Assembly (NCBI GenBank): GCA_030770545.1 | Contig: CM061099.1 | Span: 17,757,501-17,821,500 of the forward strand | Direction of reading: 5' to 3' | Source: Macropodus opercularis | Lineage: Eukaryota > Chordata > Actinopteri > Anabantiformes > Osphronemidae | DNA length: 64,000 nucleotides | Shown here: in pieces, positions 1 to 12,800 of the stretch | Position numbering within the stretch: the first letter of the stretch is position 1 | How the letters are laid out: each line of letters begins with the position of its first letter | Program-made: the position numbers and the translations under genes | The notes under the pieces: model-generated | The model's database searches: none | Seen by the model: the letters and a program-made list of their open reading frames with translations, nothing else | Told to the model about the DNA's origin: nothing

Positions 1-162
1 CACGTCCTGGACACACAAACTCTGTAACTCCTAGTCTGACTATCTTACTTCATGCCTGCACTTATGAAAACCTATTCCTGTTAATACCTACATAGAGTAC
101 AGATTCCATCCTATACATTCTGAACATATATTCCATCCCCAGTACACACATTTTCCACTACA
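1..162 (-). mobile_element. End of an LTR, edge of a further retroelement copy
   Basis: These 162 bases match the end of the long terminal repeat at 3160-3321 and again at 6700-6861. They stop at ...CCACTACA, directly followed by CCAT and satellite. On the minus strand this is the start (TGTAGTGG) of the LTR, so the window begins inside another copy of the element annotated at 2716-6861. The rest of the copy would lie to the left of the window. Confidence 0.85.
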
Positions 163-2715
163 CCATTGCTTGCATTAAGATGCAGCAGCTTAAAGAAATA
201 CTGAGGTTGGAAACAGTGGGAAAACGCTTTTTTGCCTTTTCTGTGCATTTCAGACCAAAAGAACACTACTTTAGTCAAAGTGATTTCAAAGCATTTTAAA
301 GGTGTTTGCCTTCTTCAGGGATGTATTTGGATCATATCTAGCACAAAAACTTAATTGCCATTGCTTGCATTAAGATGCAGCAGCTTAAAGAAATACTGAG
401 GTTGGAAACAGTGGCAAAACGCTTAGAATGGCCTGTTTTGTGCATTTCAGACCAAATGAACACTACTTTGGTCAATAATTTTTAAAAGCATTTTAAAGGT
501 GTTTACCTTCTTCAGGGATGTATTTGGATCATATCTAGCACAAAAACTTCATTGCCATTGCTTGCATTAAGATGCAGCAGCTTAAAGAAATACTGAGGTT
601 GGAAACAGTGGGAAAACGCTTTTTCGCCTGTTCTGTGCATTTCAGACCAAAAGAACACTACTTTGGTCAAAGTGATTTCAAAGCATTTTAAATGGGTTTG
701 CCTTCTTCAGGGATGTATTTGGATCATATCTAGCACAAAAACTTCATTGCCATTGCTTGCATTAAGAAGCAGCAGCTTAAAGAAATACTGAGGTTGGAAA
801 CAGTGGCAAAACGCTTAGAATGGCCTGTTTTGTGCATTTCAGACCAAATGAACACTACTTTGGTCAATAATTTTTAAAAGCATTTTAAAGGTGTTTGCCT
901 TCTTCAGGGATGTATTTGGATCATATCTAGCACAAAAACTTCATTGCCATTGCTTGCATTAAGATGCAGCAGCTTAAAGAAATACTGAGGTTGGAAACAG
1001 TGGCAAAACGCTTAGAATGGCCTGTTCTGTGCATTTTAGACCAAAAGAACACTACTTTGGTCAAAGTGATTTCAAGGCATTTTAAAGGTGTTTGCCTTCC
1101 TCAGGGATGTATTTGGATCATATCTAGCACAAAAACTTCATTGCCATTGCTTGCATTAAGATGCAGCAGCTTAAAGAAATACTGAGGTTGGAAACAGTGG
1201 CAAAACGCTTAGAATGGCCTGTTCTGTGCATTTCAGACCAAATGAACACTACTTTAGTCAATAATTTTTAAAAGCATTTTAAAGGTGTTTGCCTTCTTCA
1301 GGGATGTATTTGGATCATATCTAGCACAAAAACTTCATTGCCATTGCTTGCATTAAGATGCAGCAGCTTAAAGAAATACTGAGGTTGGAAACAGTAGGAA
1401 AACGCTTTTTCGCTTTTTCTGTGCATTTCAGACCAAAAGAACACTACTTTGGTCAAAGTGATTTCAAAGCATTTTAAAGGTGTTTGCCTTCTTCAGGGAT
1501 GTATTTGGATCATATCTAGCACAGAAACTTCATTGCCATTGCTTGCATTAAGATGCAGCAGCTTAAAGAAATACTGAGGTTGGAAACAGTGGCAAAACGC
1601 TTAGAATGGCCTGTTTTGTGCATTTCAGACCAAATGAACACTACTTTGGTCAATAATTTTTAAAAGCATTTTAAAGGTGTTTGCCTTCTTCAGGGATGTA
1701 TTTGGATCATATCTAGCACAAAAACTTCATTGCCATTGCTTGCATTAAGATGCAGCAGCTTAAAGAAATACTGAGGTTGGAAACAGTAGGAAAACGCTTT
1801 TTCGCTTTTTCTGTGCATTTCAGACCAAAAGAACACTACTTTGGTCAAAGTGATTTCAAAGCATTTTAAAGGTGTTTGCCTTCTTCAGGGATGTATTTGG
1901 ATCATATCTAGCACAAAAACTTCATTGCCATTGCTTGCATTAAGATGCAGCAGCTTAAAGAAATACTGAGGTTGGAAACAGTGGCAAAACGCTTAGAATG
2001 GCCTGTTCTGTGCATTTCAGACCAAAAGAACACTACTTTGGTCAAAGTGATTTCAAAGCATTTTAAAGGTGTTTGCCTTCTTCAGGGATGTATTTGGATC
2101 ATATCTAGCACAAAAACTTCATTGCCATTGCTTGCATTAAGATGCAGCAGCTTAAAGAAATACTGAGGTTGGAAACAGTGGGAAAACGCTTTTTCGCCTT
2201 TTCTGTGCATTTCAGACCAAAAGAACACTACTTTGGTCAAAGTGATTTCAAAGCATTTTAAATGGGTTTGCCTTCTTCAGGGATGTATTTGGATCATATC
2301 TAGCACAAAAACTTCATTGCCATTGCTTGCATTAAGATGCAGCAGCTTAAAGAAATACTGAGGTTGGAAACAGTGGGAAAACGCTTTTTCGCCTTTTCTG
2401 TGCATTTCAGACCAAAAGAACACTACTTTGGTCAAAGTGATTTCAAAGCATTTTAAAGGTGTTTGCCTTCTTCAGGGATGTATTTGGATCATATCTAGCA
2501 CAAAAACTTCATTGCCATTCCTTGCATTAAGATGCAGCAGCTTAAAGAAATACTGAGGTTGGAAACAGTGGCAAAACGCTTAGAATGGCCTGTTCTGTGC
2601 ATTTCAGACCAAATGAACACTACTTTGGTCAAAGTGATTTCAAAGCATTTTAAAGGTGTTTGCCTTCTTCAGGGATGTATTTGGATCATATCTAGCACAA
2701 AAACCTCATTGCCAT
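163..2715. repeat. 196-bp tandem satellite, block 1
   Basis: About 13 head-to-tail monomers of roughly 196 bp fill this stretch. Each carries landmarks such as GCATTAAGATGCAGCAGC and TGTATTTGGATCATATCTAG. Two sub-types mostly alternate. One has CGCTTAGAATGGCCTG followed by a GTCAATAATTTTTAAAAGC segment. The other has CGCTTTTTCGCCTTTTC followed by GTCAAAGTGATTTCAAAGC. Together they form a dimer of about 392 bp. Short reading frames of 62-73 codons recur once per monomer and are a by-product of the repeat. The block ends exactly at the LTR insertion. The monomer length suits a pericentromeric or centromeric satellite, but nothing in the sequence proves that location. Confidence 0.95.
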
Positions 2716-3321
2716 TGTAGTTGTTTACAGATATTCCTCACCGAGAGGATTCAGTTAAACACAACACTGAGATTCAAAGTAATACAAATGATTTATTTCA
2801 CATAAGTGGTGTAAAATTATACAAAAGGCAGTTATACGAAGTCACCTGATTCCTCCCTGCAGGGGTAAAGCTCGCTGGCGCGCGGGGAAGGACGGAGCCT
2901 GGCTGGGAGACACCAGCTGTGTCTCCCAGCCGGCACAGCACATCTCCCCCTCTCCGCTTTGGGGTGTTGGTTTTTAAACCCTCAACTTGCGTCAGATTGC
3001 CCAAATTTGGTCTTCGACTCCTGATACTTTAGACTAATGACTCTGTTTACGGGAAAGTTATCAACAGGTCACTTCCACCTGGCGTGTTCCCAGAGCAGCC
3101 ACACTCGCCAAGAACTTTCCAGATGTGGGAGAGTGAACATCCTGTTCACATAAGAGGTTCACGTCCTGGACACACAAACTCTGTAACTCCTAGTCTGACT
3201 ATCTTACTTCATGCCTGCACTTATGAAAACCTATTCCTGTTAATACCTACATAGAGTACAGATTCCATCCTATACATTCTGAACATATATTCCATCCCCA
3301 GTACACACATTTTCCACTACA
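2716..3321 (-). repeat. 3' LTR of the satellite-nested retroelement
   Basis: This 606-bp LTR has TG...CA ends extended to TGTAGT...ACTACA. Its last 210 bases recur at 6652-6861 and its last 162 at 1-162. On the minus strand it lies downstream of a polypurine-like tract at about 3322-3340. Confidence 0.8.
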
Positions 3322-6300
3322 ATCCCTCCTCTGGGGCTTCCTAAAGCACCACCATAGTCGGAACATTCATACACATGCTATACAACCTAACACATGCAAA
3401 TTATCCCCAACTGAAACAGCACTTACTCACATATTGTCCCATAAAATCCTCTAGATCAGAACAGAGTTAACTAAGTAAATTATTAAATTAACTTTATCCT
3501 TAGCTTAACAGAACTGGCATCACATTAAACACAATTCAATAAACAAAATGAACCTTTGAACTTAACAAACGACTTAACGTTACTAAATCTTGCAGGGGGA
3601 GGAAGGTGACTTCCTATTTTCAAACCAAATGTCACATTAACCCACAAAACCCAGAGTCTGAGAGATGTCGTGAAGGTCGGCGTTCCATCCGGGTCATGTC
3701 CTGTATGTGTTTCCTCTGGAACAGGTGTGTGTTGGTGTGTGAATCGTTTTGTGCGGCTAAGGACGGCGATCCGCCCACGCCCTGTAGCCGTGTTGGTCAG
3801 ATAGACACCTGTCAGGGCTGTGCCCGGCGTCATCACACGTTGGTCACGTATTGACAAACATTGGTGCAGTTTACATCTAATAAAGTCACTGTGTAGCTTA
3901 GCTTTTTCTTTCCTCGTTTATATGATATTTCCTCTTTATAATACTTGCGATGAACGGAGGACCCATAGGAGCTGCACTGTGATTTGTGTTCCGTGTATGG
4001 CTCCACTGAGGTCGTCTCCTTTCTCCTTCCTTCTGTATCGCGTCATGCTGGTGTCACCCTAAAACCTCAGTCAGTGTTGTTTTCTTCACTGGTTACTGAC
4101 CACAGGTCCCTATTGGTTCCTGCAATTAGTTACCCAGGCTGCTGACATGAGGCATTGGCCACCCTCTATGACGGACTGGTTACTTCTAGGAGATCGGTTC
4201 TGATAGCTCAAGGGCATCTGGTATCTTCTTCTAGTCTTTTCCTCTACACGATCCTGGATGTGAATCCTCTGTGTCCAGATCACTCCAGCGACTGGACTGT
4301 TACTGCAGCTTTAACCTGAGAGCAGATAGCTGAGAGGCACATAGACAAAAGTGCAACACATGCATCGCAGCTGAAACCTATGGGGGTGTTAATCCAACTC
4401 CACACCCTCCTCTCATACTAACATGACCTGTGGAAGAAAGTTGTGAACGTTAGAGAAGTGGTTGGTGTGATGTCGTCCACTGCTCCTTTGCCTAGAGAGA
4501 GTGAACCCAAGTTGTTAGGGTGAGCTCCAGGTTTAAGAAACCACATTCAGTCTGGAACAGCCGAACCTGTCATCGATAACAACCAGCTCCTCCTTGTTTG
4601 GGTTTAAGATTACATCATTGAGCTAAGATGGGAAATTATTACATTATATAACAACGACAACAAACATCAAATATCAGACATTTCTCATGGTCAGTCTGTG
4701 AAACCTTGTTTCAGTCAGTCAGTCTGGTCTTTATGTCATGAGCTCAGGTTTTATCGTGCACGTGAGCTGGGAGGGAGACCTCCCGCTCAGAATGAACTTC
4801 AGTTTGGCTACTCGTCCTGCTGAAGGAATCAGCAGTGTCGTTTAGGTGTTGCTTAGGGGGCCCCCTCCTCCATGATGGTAGACGCTGGTTCCATGATTTC
4901 TCCTGCAGAAAACACTCGAGTGTCAAAGAATTTTCATAATTTTCATGAGATCTCTGATCGATTAGTTACCATTAGTCACTCAAGCAAAGCTTCATGCAAT
5001 GTTAAACCTATACACACACACACATAATGACACACAATGTTTTTCTATTTTTATGTAATACTGTTATCGTTAACGCATCTCTGCCACTCACTTAAATTCA
5101 CTGCTCTTATTGGGAACCAATCCCTCCTCACTGCAGAGACCTGCTCATAGGTTAAAGGTAACAGGCTGGGAAATTAACTTCAACCAGCAGTGGAACCATA
5201 TAGTAACCTGCTATGAGCTACACACACGTTGCCACACTCCTCCTTTAGGCCCGTTCATACTGTCTGTTTAACAAGAAACACTAGTGACGTGTTCTCATAG
5301 AACCAAAGCAGTAGCCTGCTGCAACAACACTTTAATGGTTTCAAATGACACGTGACCCTCTGAGGTCCACACAAGTTTTTCCCATAACTTTCCAGCTCTG
5401 TCAGTTTTTATCGTCTCTCTCAGGGGTTGCACAATTGTTTAATACCCAACTATCCAGTCTACTCTGCAGCCTGTCATTCCTAAGAAAGTCAGCATTTCCC
5501 GGACTGTGGTTGGATTGGGACCTTAGACACAGCTTACAATTGAGACAGACAACAGCGCGTGTTCCCTGTATGATCAACCTCCCCAAATACTCCACTTGGT
5601 CTTTTCAGTACTGAAGCTTATTCAGAGATGCTTTATGGCCTCTTTCAGCCAACAACAAAGTGATGGAACCCACATGACACGTTTCCAGACTAGGTGAACA
5701 CTCATCAACATACGTGAATTCAAGGAGGTGTCATCTGTATTCACGCAGTATCACACTGAAAACTCAGAACACAGATCAACCGCTGAACCACTGAGCATCA
5801 GGTAGAACATCCGACACCAGAGCATGTGGATCTGGAACCTCAGCTTGAATTCTAAGGGGACTCTAAGCTTTTACCCTTATACATGCATCTATACTTATCT
5901 ACACTTATTAGTAGACTAAGTGGTTTTTTAAGAAAATACATTTACTCTAAATTAACTCTTGGTCACATTTTAATCGTATTTCTCTCTTTTTTTTCTTGTT
6001 TTTTATCATTCCTTTTTGTCTTTCAAGTCATGGGGCCTAACTATCTCAACTTGTGGTCTGCTAATAAGATAATGTGTGAAATTTCTTGATGAAATACTTT
6101 CTTTTTTTTTTAAATGCTGATCTTCAGAATCTGTCTTTAAATAATGGGGTGTGCAGTGGGACGAACATTCAGACTGTGATGCTATGTCAGCAAAGTGCAA
6201 AGTTCAGAAATGTCTTTTCCTCAGTCACGGACAACATGCAGTTGCTTCACCGCGATTCTCTTCTTTTTTATTTTATTTTATTTTTGTCCGTGCCAGTGTT

Positions 6301-6399
6301 TCTCCTTCTTTTTTTTAATCTGTCCATGGCTCCTGCCAGCAACGACTGCTGGCCACAGGCTGATGTTGATGACAGCCAATATCCTCAGATCCCAGCATC
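3322..6399 (-). other. Internal part of the retroelement, coding capacity not recognised
   Basis: About 3 kb lies between the 3' LTR and the gag fragment. I see no clear protease, reverse transcriptase, integrase or envelope motif on either strand; open stretches are short and interrupted. Visible landmarks are a short CA run near 5009-5022 and T-rich tracts near 5985-6010 and 6270-6320. The stretch may be decayed pol/env or unrelated captured sequence. Confidence 0.4.
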
Positions 6400-6660
6400 T
6401 CAGGGATTCTGCTTTCGTCTCCTTGGTTCATTTACGTGGAGTTTTCCACTGATCCATGTAGGACACGGATCTCTTACATGTCCAAGTCTTCCACAACTGG
6501 AACATTTTCCAGCTGCACTTCCTCGTCTGGCTCCTCTGCCCCGGCCAGTAGGAAACCCTCCTCTCATCCTTGGAGGTCCTGTCCACCATCCTGGCTGGAT
6601 GTATATCACCTGGGGCTCGGCCATGACGGGTGTTGTAGCTGGCGTCACCAAGAACTTTCC
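6400..6660 (-). pseudogene. gag nucleocapsid fragment with CCHC zinc knuckle
   Basis: The minus-strand frame encodes a proline-, glycine- and arginine-rich stretch followed by one zinc knuckle, CSSCGRLGHVRDPC, which fits C-x2-C-x4-H-x4-C. This is the hallmark of retroviral or retrotransposon nucleocapsid, which binds and packages the element's RNA. The frame runs directly out of truncated LTR sequence to its right. The N-terminal gag domains, leader and primer site have therefore been lost by deletion, and the fragment cannot work as a gag on its own. The frame stops shortly after the knuckle and no protease follows in frame. It could come from an endogenous retrovirus or a Ty3-like element. 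Confidence 0.65.
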
Positions 6661-6861
6661 AGATGTGGGAGAGTGAACATCCTGTTCACATAAGAGGTTC
6701 ACGTCCTGGACACACAAACTCTGTAACTCCTAGTCTGACTATCTTACTTCATGCCTGCACTTATGAAAACCTATTCCTGTTAATACCTACATAGAGTACA
6801 GATTCCATCCTATACATTCTGAACATATATTCCATCCCCAGTACACACATTTTCCACTACA
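6652..6861 (-). repeat. Truncated 5' LTR
   Basis: This 210-bp segment matches 3112-3321 at a constant offset of 3,540 bp. It holds only the outer part of the LTR (U3 side on the minus strand). Left of about 6652 the sequence switches abruptly to gag coding sequence, marking a deletion through the rest of the LTR, the primer site and the start of gag. Confidence 0.8.
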
Positions 6862-6865
6862 CCAT

Positions 6866-9800
6866 TGCTTGCATTAAGATGCAGCAGCTTAAAGAAATAC
6901 TGAGGTTGGAAACAGTGGGAAAACGCTTTTTTGCCTTTTCTGTGCATTTCAGACCAAAAGAACACTACTTTAGTCAAAGTGATTTCAAAGCATTTTAAAG
7001 GTGTTTGCCTTCTTCAGGGATGTATTTGGATCATATCTAGCACAAAAACTTAATTGCCATTGCTTGCATTAAGATGCAGCAGCTTAAAGAAATACTGAGG
7101 TTGGAAACAGTGGCAAAACGCTTAGAATGGCCTGTTTTGTGCATTTCAGACCAAATGAACACTACTTTGGTCAATAATTTTTAAAAGCATTTTAAAGGTG
7201 TTTACCTTCTTCAGGGATGTATTTGGATCATATCTAGCACAAAAACTTCATTGCCATTGCTTGCATTAAGATGCAGCAGCTTAAAGAAATACTGAGGTTG
7301 GAAACAGTGGGAAAACGCTTTTTCGCCTGTTCTGTGCATTTCAGACCAAAAGAACACTACTTTGGTCAAAGTGATTTCAAAGCATTTTAAATGGGTTTGC
7401 CTTCTTCAGGGATGTATTTGGATCATATCTAGCACAAAAACTTCATTGCCATTGCTTGCATTAAGAAGCAGCAGCTTAAAGAAATACTGAGGTTGGAAAC
7501 AGTGGCAAAACGCTTAGAATGGCCTGTTTTGTGCATTTCAGACCAAATGAACACTACTTTGGTCAATAATTTTTAAAAGCATTTTAAAGGTGTTTGCCTT
7601 CTTCAGGGATGTATTTGGATCATATCTAGCACAAAAACTTCATTGCCATTGCTTGCATTAAGATGCAGCAGCTTAAAGAAATACTGAGGTTGGAAACAGT
7701 GGCAAAACGCTTAGAATGGCCTGTTCTGTGCATTTTAGACCAAAAGAACACTACTTTGGTCAAAGTGATTTCAAGGCATTTTAAAGGTGTTTGCCTTCCT
7801 CAGGGATGTATTTGGATCATATCTAGCACAAAAACTTCATTGCCATTGCTTGCATTAAGATGCAGCAGCTTAAAGAAATACTGAGGTTGGAAACAGTGGC
7901 AAAACGCTTAGAATGGCCTGTTCTGTGCATTTCAGACCAAATGAACACTACTTTAGTCAATAATTTTTAAAAGCATTTTAAAGGTGTTTGCCTTCTTCAG
8001 GGATGTATTTGGATCATATCTAGCACAAAAACTTCATTGCCATTGCTTGCATTAAGATGCAGCAGCTTAAAGAAATACTGAGGTTGGAAACAGTAGGAAA
8101 ACGCTTTTTCGCTTTTTCTGTGCATTTCAGACCAAAAGAACACTACTTTGGTCAAAGTGATTTCAAAGCATTTTAAAGGTGTTTGCCTTCTTCAGGGATG
8201 TATTTGGATCATATCTAGCACAGAAACTTCATTGCCATTGCTTGCATTAAGATGCAGCAGCTTAAAGAAATACTGAGGTTGGAAACAGTGGCAAAACGCT
8301 TAGAATGGCCTGTTTTGTGCATTTCAGACCAAATGAACACTACTTTGGTCAATAATTTTTAAAAGCATTTTAAAGGTGTTTGCCTTCTTCAGGGATGTAT
8401 TTGGATCATATCTAGCACAAAAACTTCATTGCCATTGCTTGCATTAAGATGCAGCAGCTTAAAGAAATACTGTGGTTGGAAACAGTGGCAAAACGCTTTT
8501 TCGCCTTTTCTGTGCATTTCAGACCAAAAGAACACTACTTTGGTCAAAGTGATGTCAAAGCAGTTTAAAGGTGTTTGCCTTCTTCAGGGATGTATTTGGA
8601 TCATATCTAGCACAAAAACTTCATTGCCATTGCTTGCATTAAGATGCAGCAGCTTAAAGAAATACTGAGGTTGGAAACAGTGGCAAAACGCTTAGAATGG
8701 CCTGTTTTGTGCATTTCAGACCAAATGAACACTACTTTGGTCAATACTTTTTAAAAGCATTTTAAAGGTGTTTGCCTTCTTCAGGGATGTATTTGGATCA
8801 TATCTAGCACAAAAACTTCATTGCCATTGCTTGCATTAAGATGCAGCAGCTTAAAGAAATACTGAGGTTGGAAACAGTGGGAAAACGCTTTTTCGCCTTT
8901 TCTGTGCATTTCAGACCAAAAGAACACTACTTTGGTCAAAGTGATGTCAAAACAGTTTAAAGGTGTTTGCCTTCTTCAGGGATGTATTTGGATCATATCT
9001 AGCACAAAAACTTCATTGCCATTGCTTGCATTAAGATGCAGCAGCTTAAAGAAATACTGAGGTTGGAAACAGTGGCAAAACGCTTAGAATGGCCTGTTTT
9101 GTGCATTTCAGACCAAATGAACACTACTTTGGTCAATACTTTTTAAAAGCATTTTAAAGGTGTTTGCCTTCTTCAGGGATGTATTTGGATCATATCTAGC
9201 ACAAAAACTTCATTGCCATTGCTTGCATTAAGATGCAGCAGCTTAAAGAAATACTGAGGTTGGAAACAGTGGGAAAACGCTTTTTCGCCTGTTCTGTGCA
9301 TTTCAGACCAAAAGAACACTACTTTAGTCAAAGTGATTTCAAAGCATTTTAAAGGTGTTTGCCTTCTTCAGGGATGTATTTGGATCATATCTAGCACAAA
9401 AACTTAATTGCCATTGCTTGCATTAAGATGCAGCAGCTTAAAGAAATACTGAGGTTGGAAACAGTGGCAAAACGCTTAGAATGGCCTGTTTTGTGCATTT
9501 CAGACCAAATGAACACTACTTTGGTCAATAATTTTTAAAAGCATTTTAAAGGTGTTTACCTTCTTCAGGGATGTATTTGGATCATATCTAGCACAAAAAC
9601 TTCATTGCCATTGCTTGCATTAAGATGCAGCAGCTTAAAGAAATACTGAGGTTGGAAACAGTGGGAAAACGCTTTTTCGCCTGTTCTGTGCATTTCAGAC
9701 CAAAAGAACACTACTTTGGTCAAAGTGATTTCAAAGCATTTTAAATGGGTTTGCCTTCTTCAGGGATGTATTTGGATCATATCTAGCACAAAAACTTCAT

Positions 9801-12800
9801 TGCCATTGCTTGCATTAAGAAGCAGCAGCTTAAAGAAATACTGAGGTTGGAAACAGTGGCAAAACGCTTAGAATGGCCTGTTTTGTGCATTTCAGACCAA
9901 ATGAACACTACTTTGGTCAATAATTTTTAAAAGCATTTTAAAGGTGTTTGCCTTCTTCAGGGATGTATTTGGATCATATCTAGCACAAAAACTTCATTGC
10001 CATTGCTTGCATTAAGATGCAGCAGCTTAAAGAAATACTGAGGTTGGAAACAGTGGCAAAACGCTTAGAATGGCCTGTTCTGTGCATTTTAGACCAAAAG
10101 AACACTACTTTGGTCAAAGTGATTTCAAGGCATTTTAAAGGTGTTTGCCTTCCTCAGGGATGTATTTGGATCATATCTAGCACAAAAACTTCATTGCCAT
10201 TGCTTGCATTAAGATGCAGCAGCTTAAAGAAATACTGAGGTTGGAAACAGTGGCAAAACGCTTAGAATGGCCTGTTCTGTGCATTTCAGACCAAATGAAC
10301 ACTACTTTAGTCAATAATTTTTAAAAGCATTTTAAAGGTGTTTGCCTTCTTCAGGGATGTATTTGGATCATATCTAGCACAAAAACTTCATTGCCATTGC
10401 TTGCATTAAGATGCAGCAGCTTAAAGAAATACTGAGGTTGGAAACAGTAGGAAAACGCTTTTTCGCTTTTTCTGTGCATTTCAGACCAAAAGAACACTAC
10501 TTTGGTCAAAGTGATTTCAAAGCATTTTAAAGGTGTTTGCCTTCTTCAGGGATGTATTTGGATCATATCTAGCACAGAAACTTCATTGCCATTGCTTGCA
10601 TTAAGATGCAGCAGCTTAAAGAAATACTGAGGTTGGAAACAGTGGCAAAACGCTTAGAATGGCCTGTTTTGTGCATTTCAGACCAAATGAACACTACTTT
10701 GGTCAATAATTTTTAAAAGCATTTTAAAGGTGTTTGCCTTCTTCAGGGATGTATTTGGATCATATCTAGCACAAAAACTTCATTGCCATTGCTTGCATTA
10801 AGATGCAGCAGCTTAAAGAAATACTGTGGTTGGAAACAGTGGGAAAACGCTTTTTCGCCTTTTCTGTGCATTTCAGACCAAAAGAACACTACTTTGGTCA
10901 AAGTGATGTCAAAGCAGTTTAAAGGTGTTTGCCTTCTTCAGGGATGTATTTGGATCATATCTAGCACAAAAACTTCATTGCCATTGCTTGCATTAAGATG
11001 CAGCAGCTTAAAGAAATACTGAGGTTGGAAACAGTGGCAAAACGCTTAGAATGGCCTGTTTTGTGCATTTCAGACCAAATGAACACTACTTTGGTCAATA
11101 CTTTTTAAAAGCATTTTAAAGGTGTTTGCCTTCTTCAGGGATGTATTTGGATCATATCTAGCACAAAAACTTCATTGCCATTGCTTGCATTAAGATGCAG
11201 CAGCTTAAAAAAATACTGAGGTTGGAAACAGTGGGAAAACGCTTAGAATGGCCTGTTCTGTGCATTTCAGACCAAAAGAACACTACTTTGGTCAATAATT
11301 TTTAAAAGCATTTTAAAGGTGTTTGCCTTCTTCGAGGATGTATTTGGATCAGATCTAGCACAAAAAATTCATTGCCATTGCTTGCATTAAGATGCAGCAG
11401 CTTAAAGAAATACTGAGGTTGGAAACAGTGGCAAAACGCTTTTTCGCCTTTTCTGTGCATTTCAGACCAAAAGAACACTACTTTGGTCAAAGTGATTTCA
11501 AAGCATTTTAAAGGTGTTTGCCTTCTTCAGGGATGTATTTGGATCATATCTAGCACAAAAACGTCATTGCCATTGCTTGCATTAAGATGCAGCAGCTTAA
11601 AGAAATACTGTGGTTGGAAACAGTGGCAAAACGCTTAGAATGGCCTGTTCTGTGCATTTCAGACCAAAAGAACACTACTTTGGTCAAAGTGATTTCAAAG
11701 CATTTTAAAGGTGTTTGCCTTCTTCAGGGACGTATTTGGATCATATCTAGCACAAAAACTTCATTGCCATTGCTTGCATTAAGATGCAGCAGCTTAAAGA
11801 AATACTGAGGTTGGAAACAGTGGGAAAACGCTTAGAATGGCCTGTTTTGTGCATTTCAGACCAAAAGAACACTACTTTGGTCAATACTTTTTAAAAGCAT
11901 TTTAAAGGTGTTTGCCTTCTTCAGGGATGTATTTGGATCATATCTAGCACAAAAACTTCATTGCCATTGTTTGCATTAAGATGCAGCAGCTTAAAGAAAT
12001 ACTGCGGTTGGAAACAGTGGGAAAACGCTTTTTCGCCTTTTCTGTGCATTTCAGACCAAAAGAACACTACTTTGGTCAAAGTGAATACAAAGCATTTTAA
12101 AGGTGTTTGCCTTCTTCAGGGATGTATTTGGATCATATCTAGCACAAAAACTTCATCGCCATTGCTTGCATTAAGATGCAGCAGCTTAAAGAAATACTGA
12201 GGTTGGAAACAGTGGGAAAACGCTTAGAATGGCCCTTTCTGTGCATTTCAGACCAAAAGAACACTACTTTGGTCAAAGTGATTTCAAAGCATTTTAAATG
12301 TGTTTGCCTTCTTCAGGGATGTATTTGGATCATATCTAGCACAAAAACTTCATTGCCATTGCTTGCATTAAGATGCAGCAGCTTAAAGAAATACTGAGGT
12401 TGGAAACAGTGGGAAAACGCTTTTTCGCCTTTTCTGTGCATTTCAGACCAAAACAATACTACTTTGGTCAAAGTGATTTCAAAGCATTTTAAAGGTGTTT
12501 GCCTTCTTCAGGGACGTATTTGGATCATATCTAGCACAAAAACTTCATTGCCATTGCTTGCATTAAGATGCAGCAGCTTAAAGAAATACTGAGGTTGGAA
12601 ACAGTGGCAAAACGCTTTTTCGCCTTTTCTGTGCATTTCACACCAAACGAACACTACTTTGGTCAAAGTGATTTCAAGGCATTTTAAAGGTGTTTGCCTT
12701 CCTCAGGGATGTATTTGGATCATATCTAGCACAAAAACTTCATTGCCATTGCTTGCATTAAGATGCAGCAGCTTAAAGAAATACTGAGGTTGGAAACAGT

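Larger units (their letters stand above)
2716..6861 (-). mobile_element. LTR retroelement (ERV-like) inserted in satellite
   Basis: The element begins TGTAGT and ends ACTACA and is flanked by the 4-bp direct repeat CCAT (2712-2715 and 6862-6865). Removing it restores an unbroken satellite monomer. It lies on the minus strand: a purine-rich tract (CCCCAGAGGAGGGAT) abuts the LTR end at 3322 as a polypurine tract should, and a gag zinc knuckle reads leftward from 6717. The left (3') LTR is complete at 606 bp, whereas the right (5') LTR keeps only 210 bp. The primer site and the start of gag are missing, so this copy is defective. The zinc knuckle suggests a retrovirus-like or Ty3-like element; a finer family is not resolved. 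Confidence 0.8.

Noticed and set aside
3525..4062. Overlapping open frames of 80-110 codons on both strands
   Set aside because: They overlap on both strands inside the retroelement's internal region, lack domains and have no supporting signals.
3322..6399. A complete env or pol inside the satellite-nested retroelement
   Set aside because: I could not find catalytic boxes, a fusion-peptide-like stretch or a long open frame; only the gag zinc knuckle is supported.
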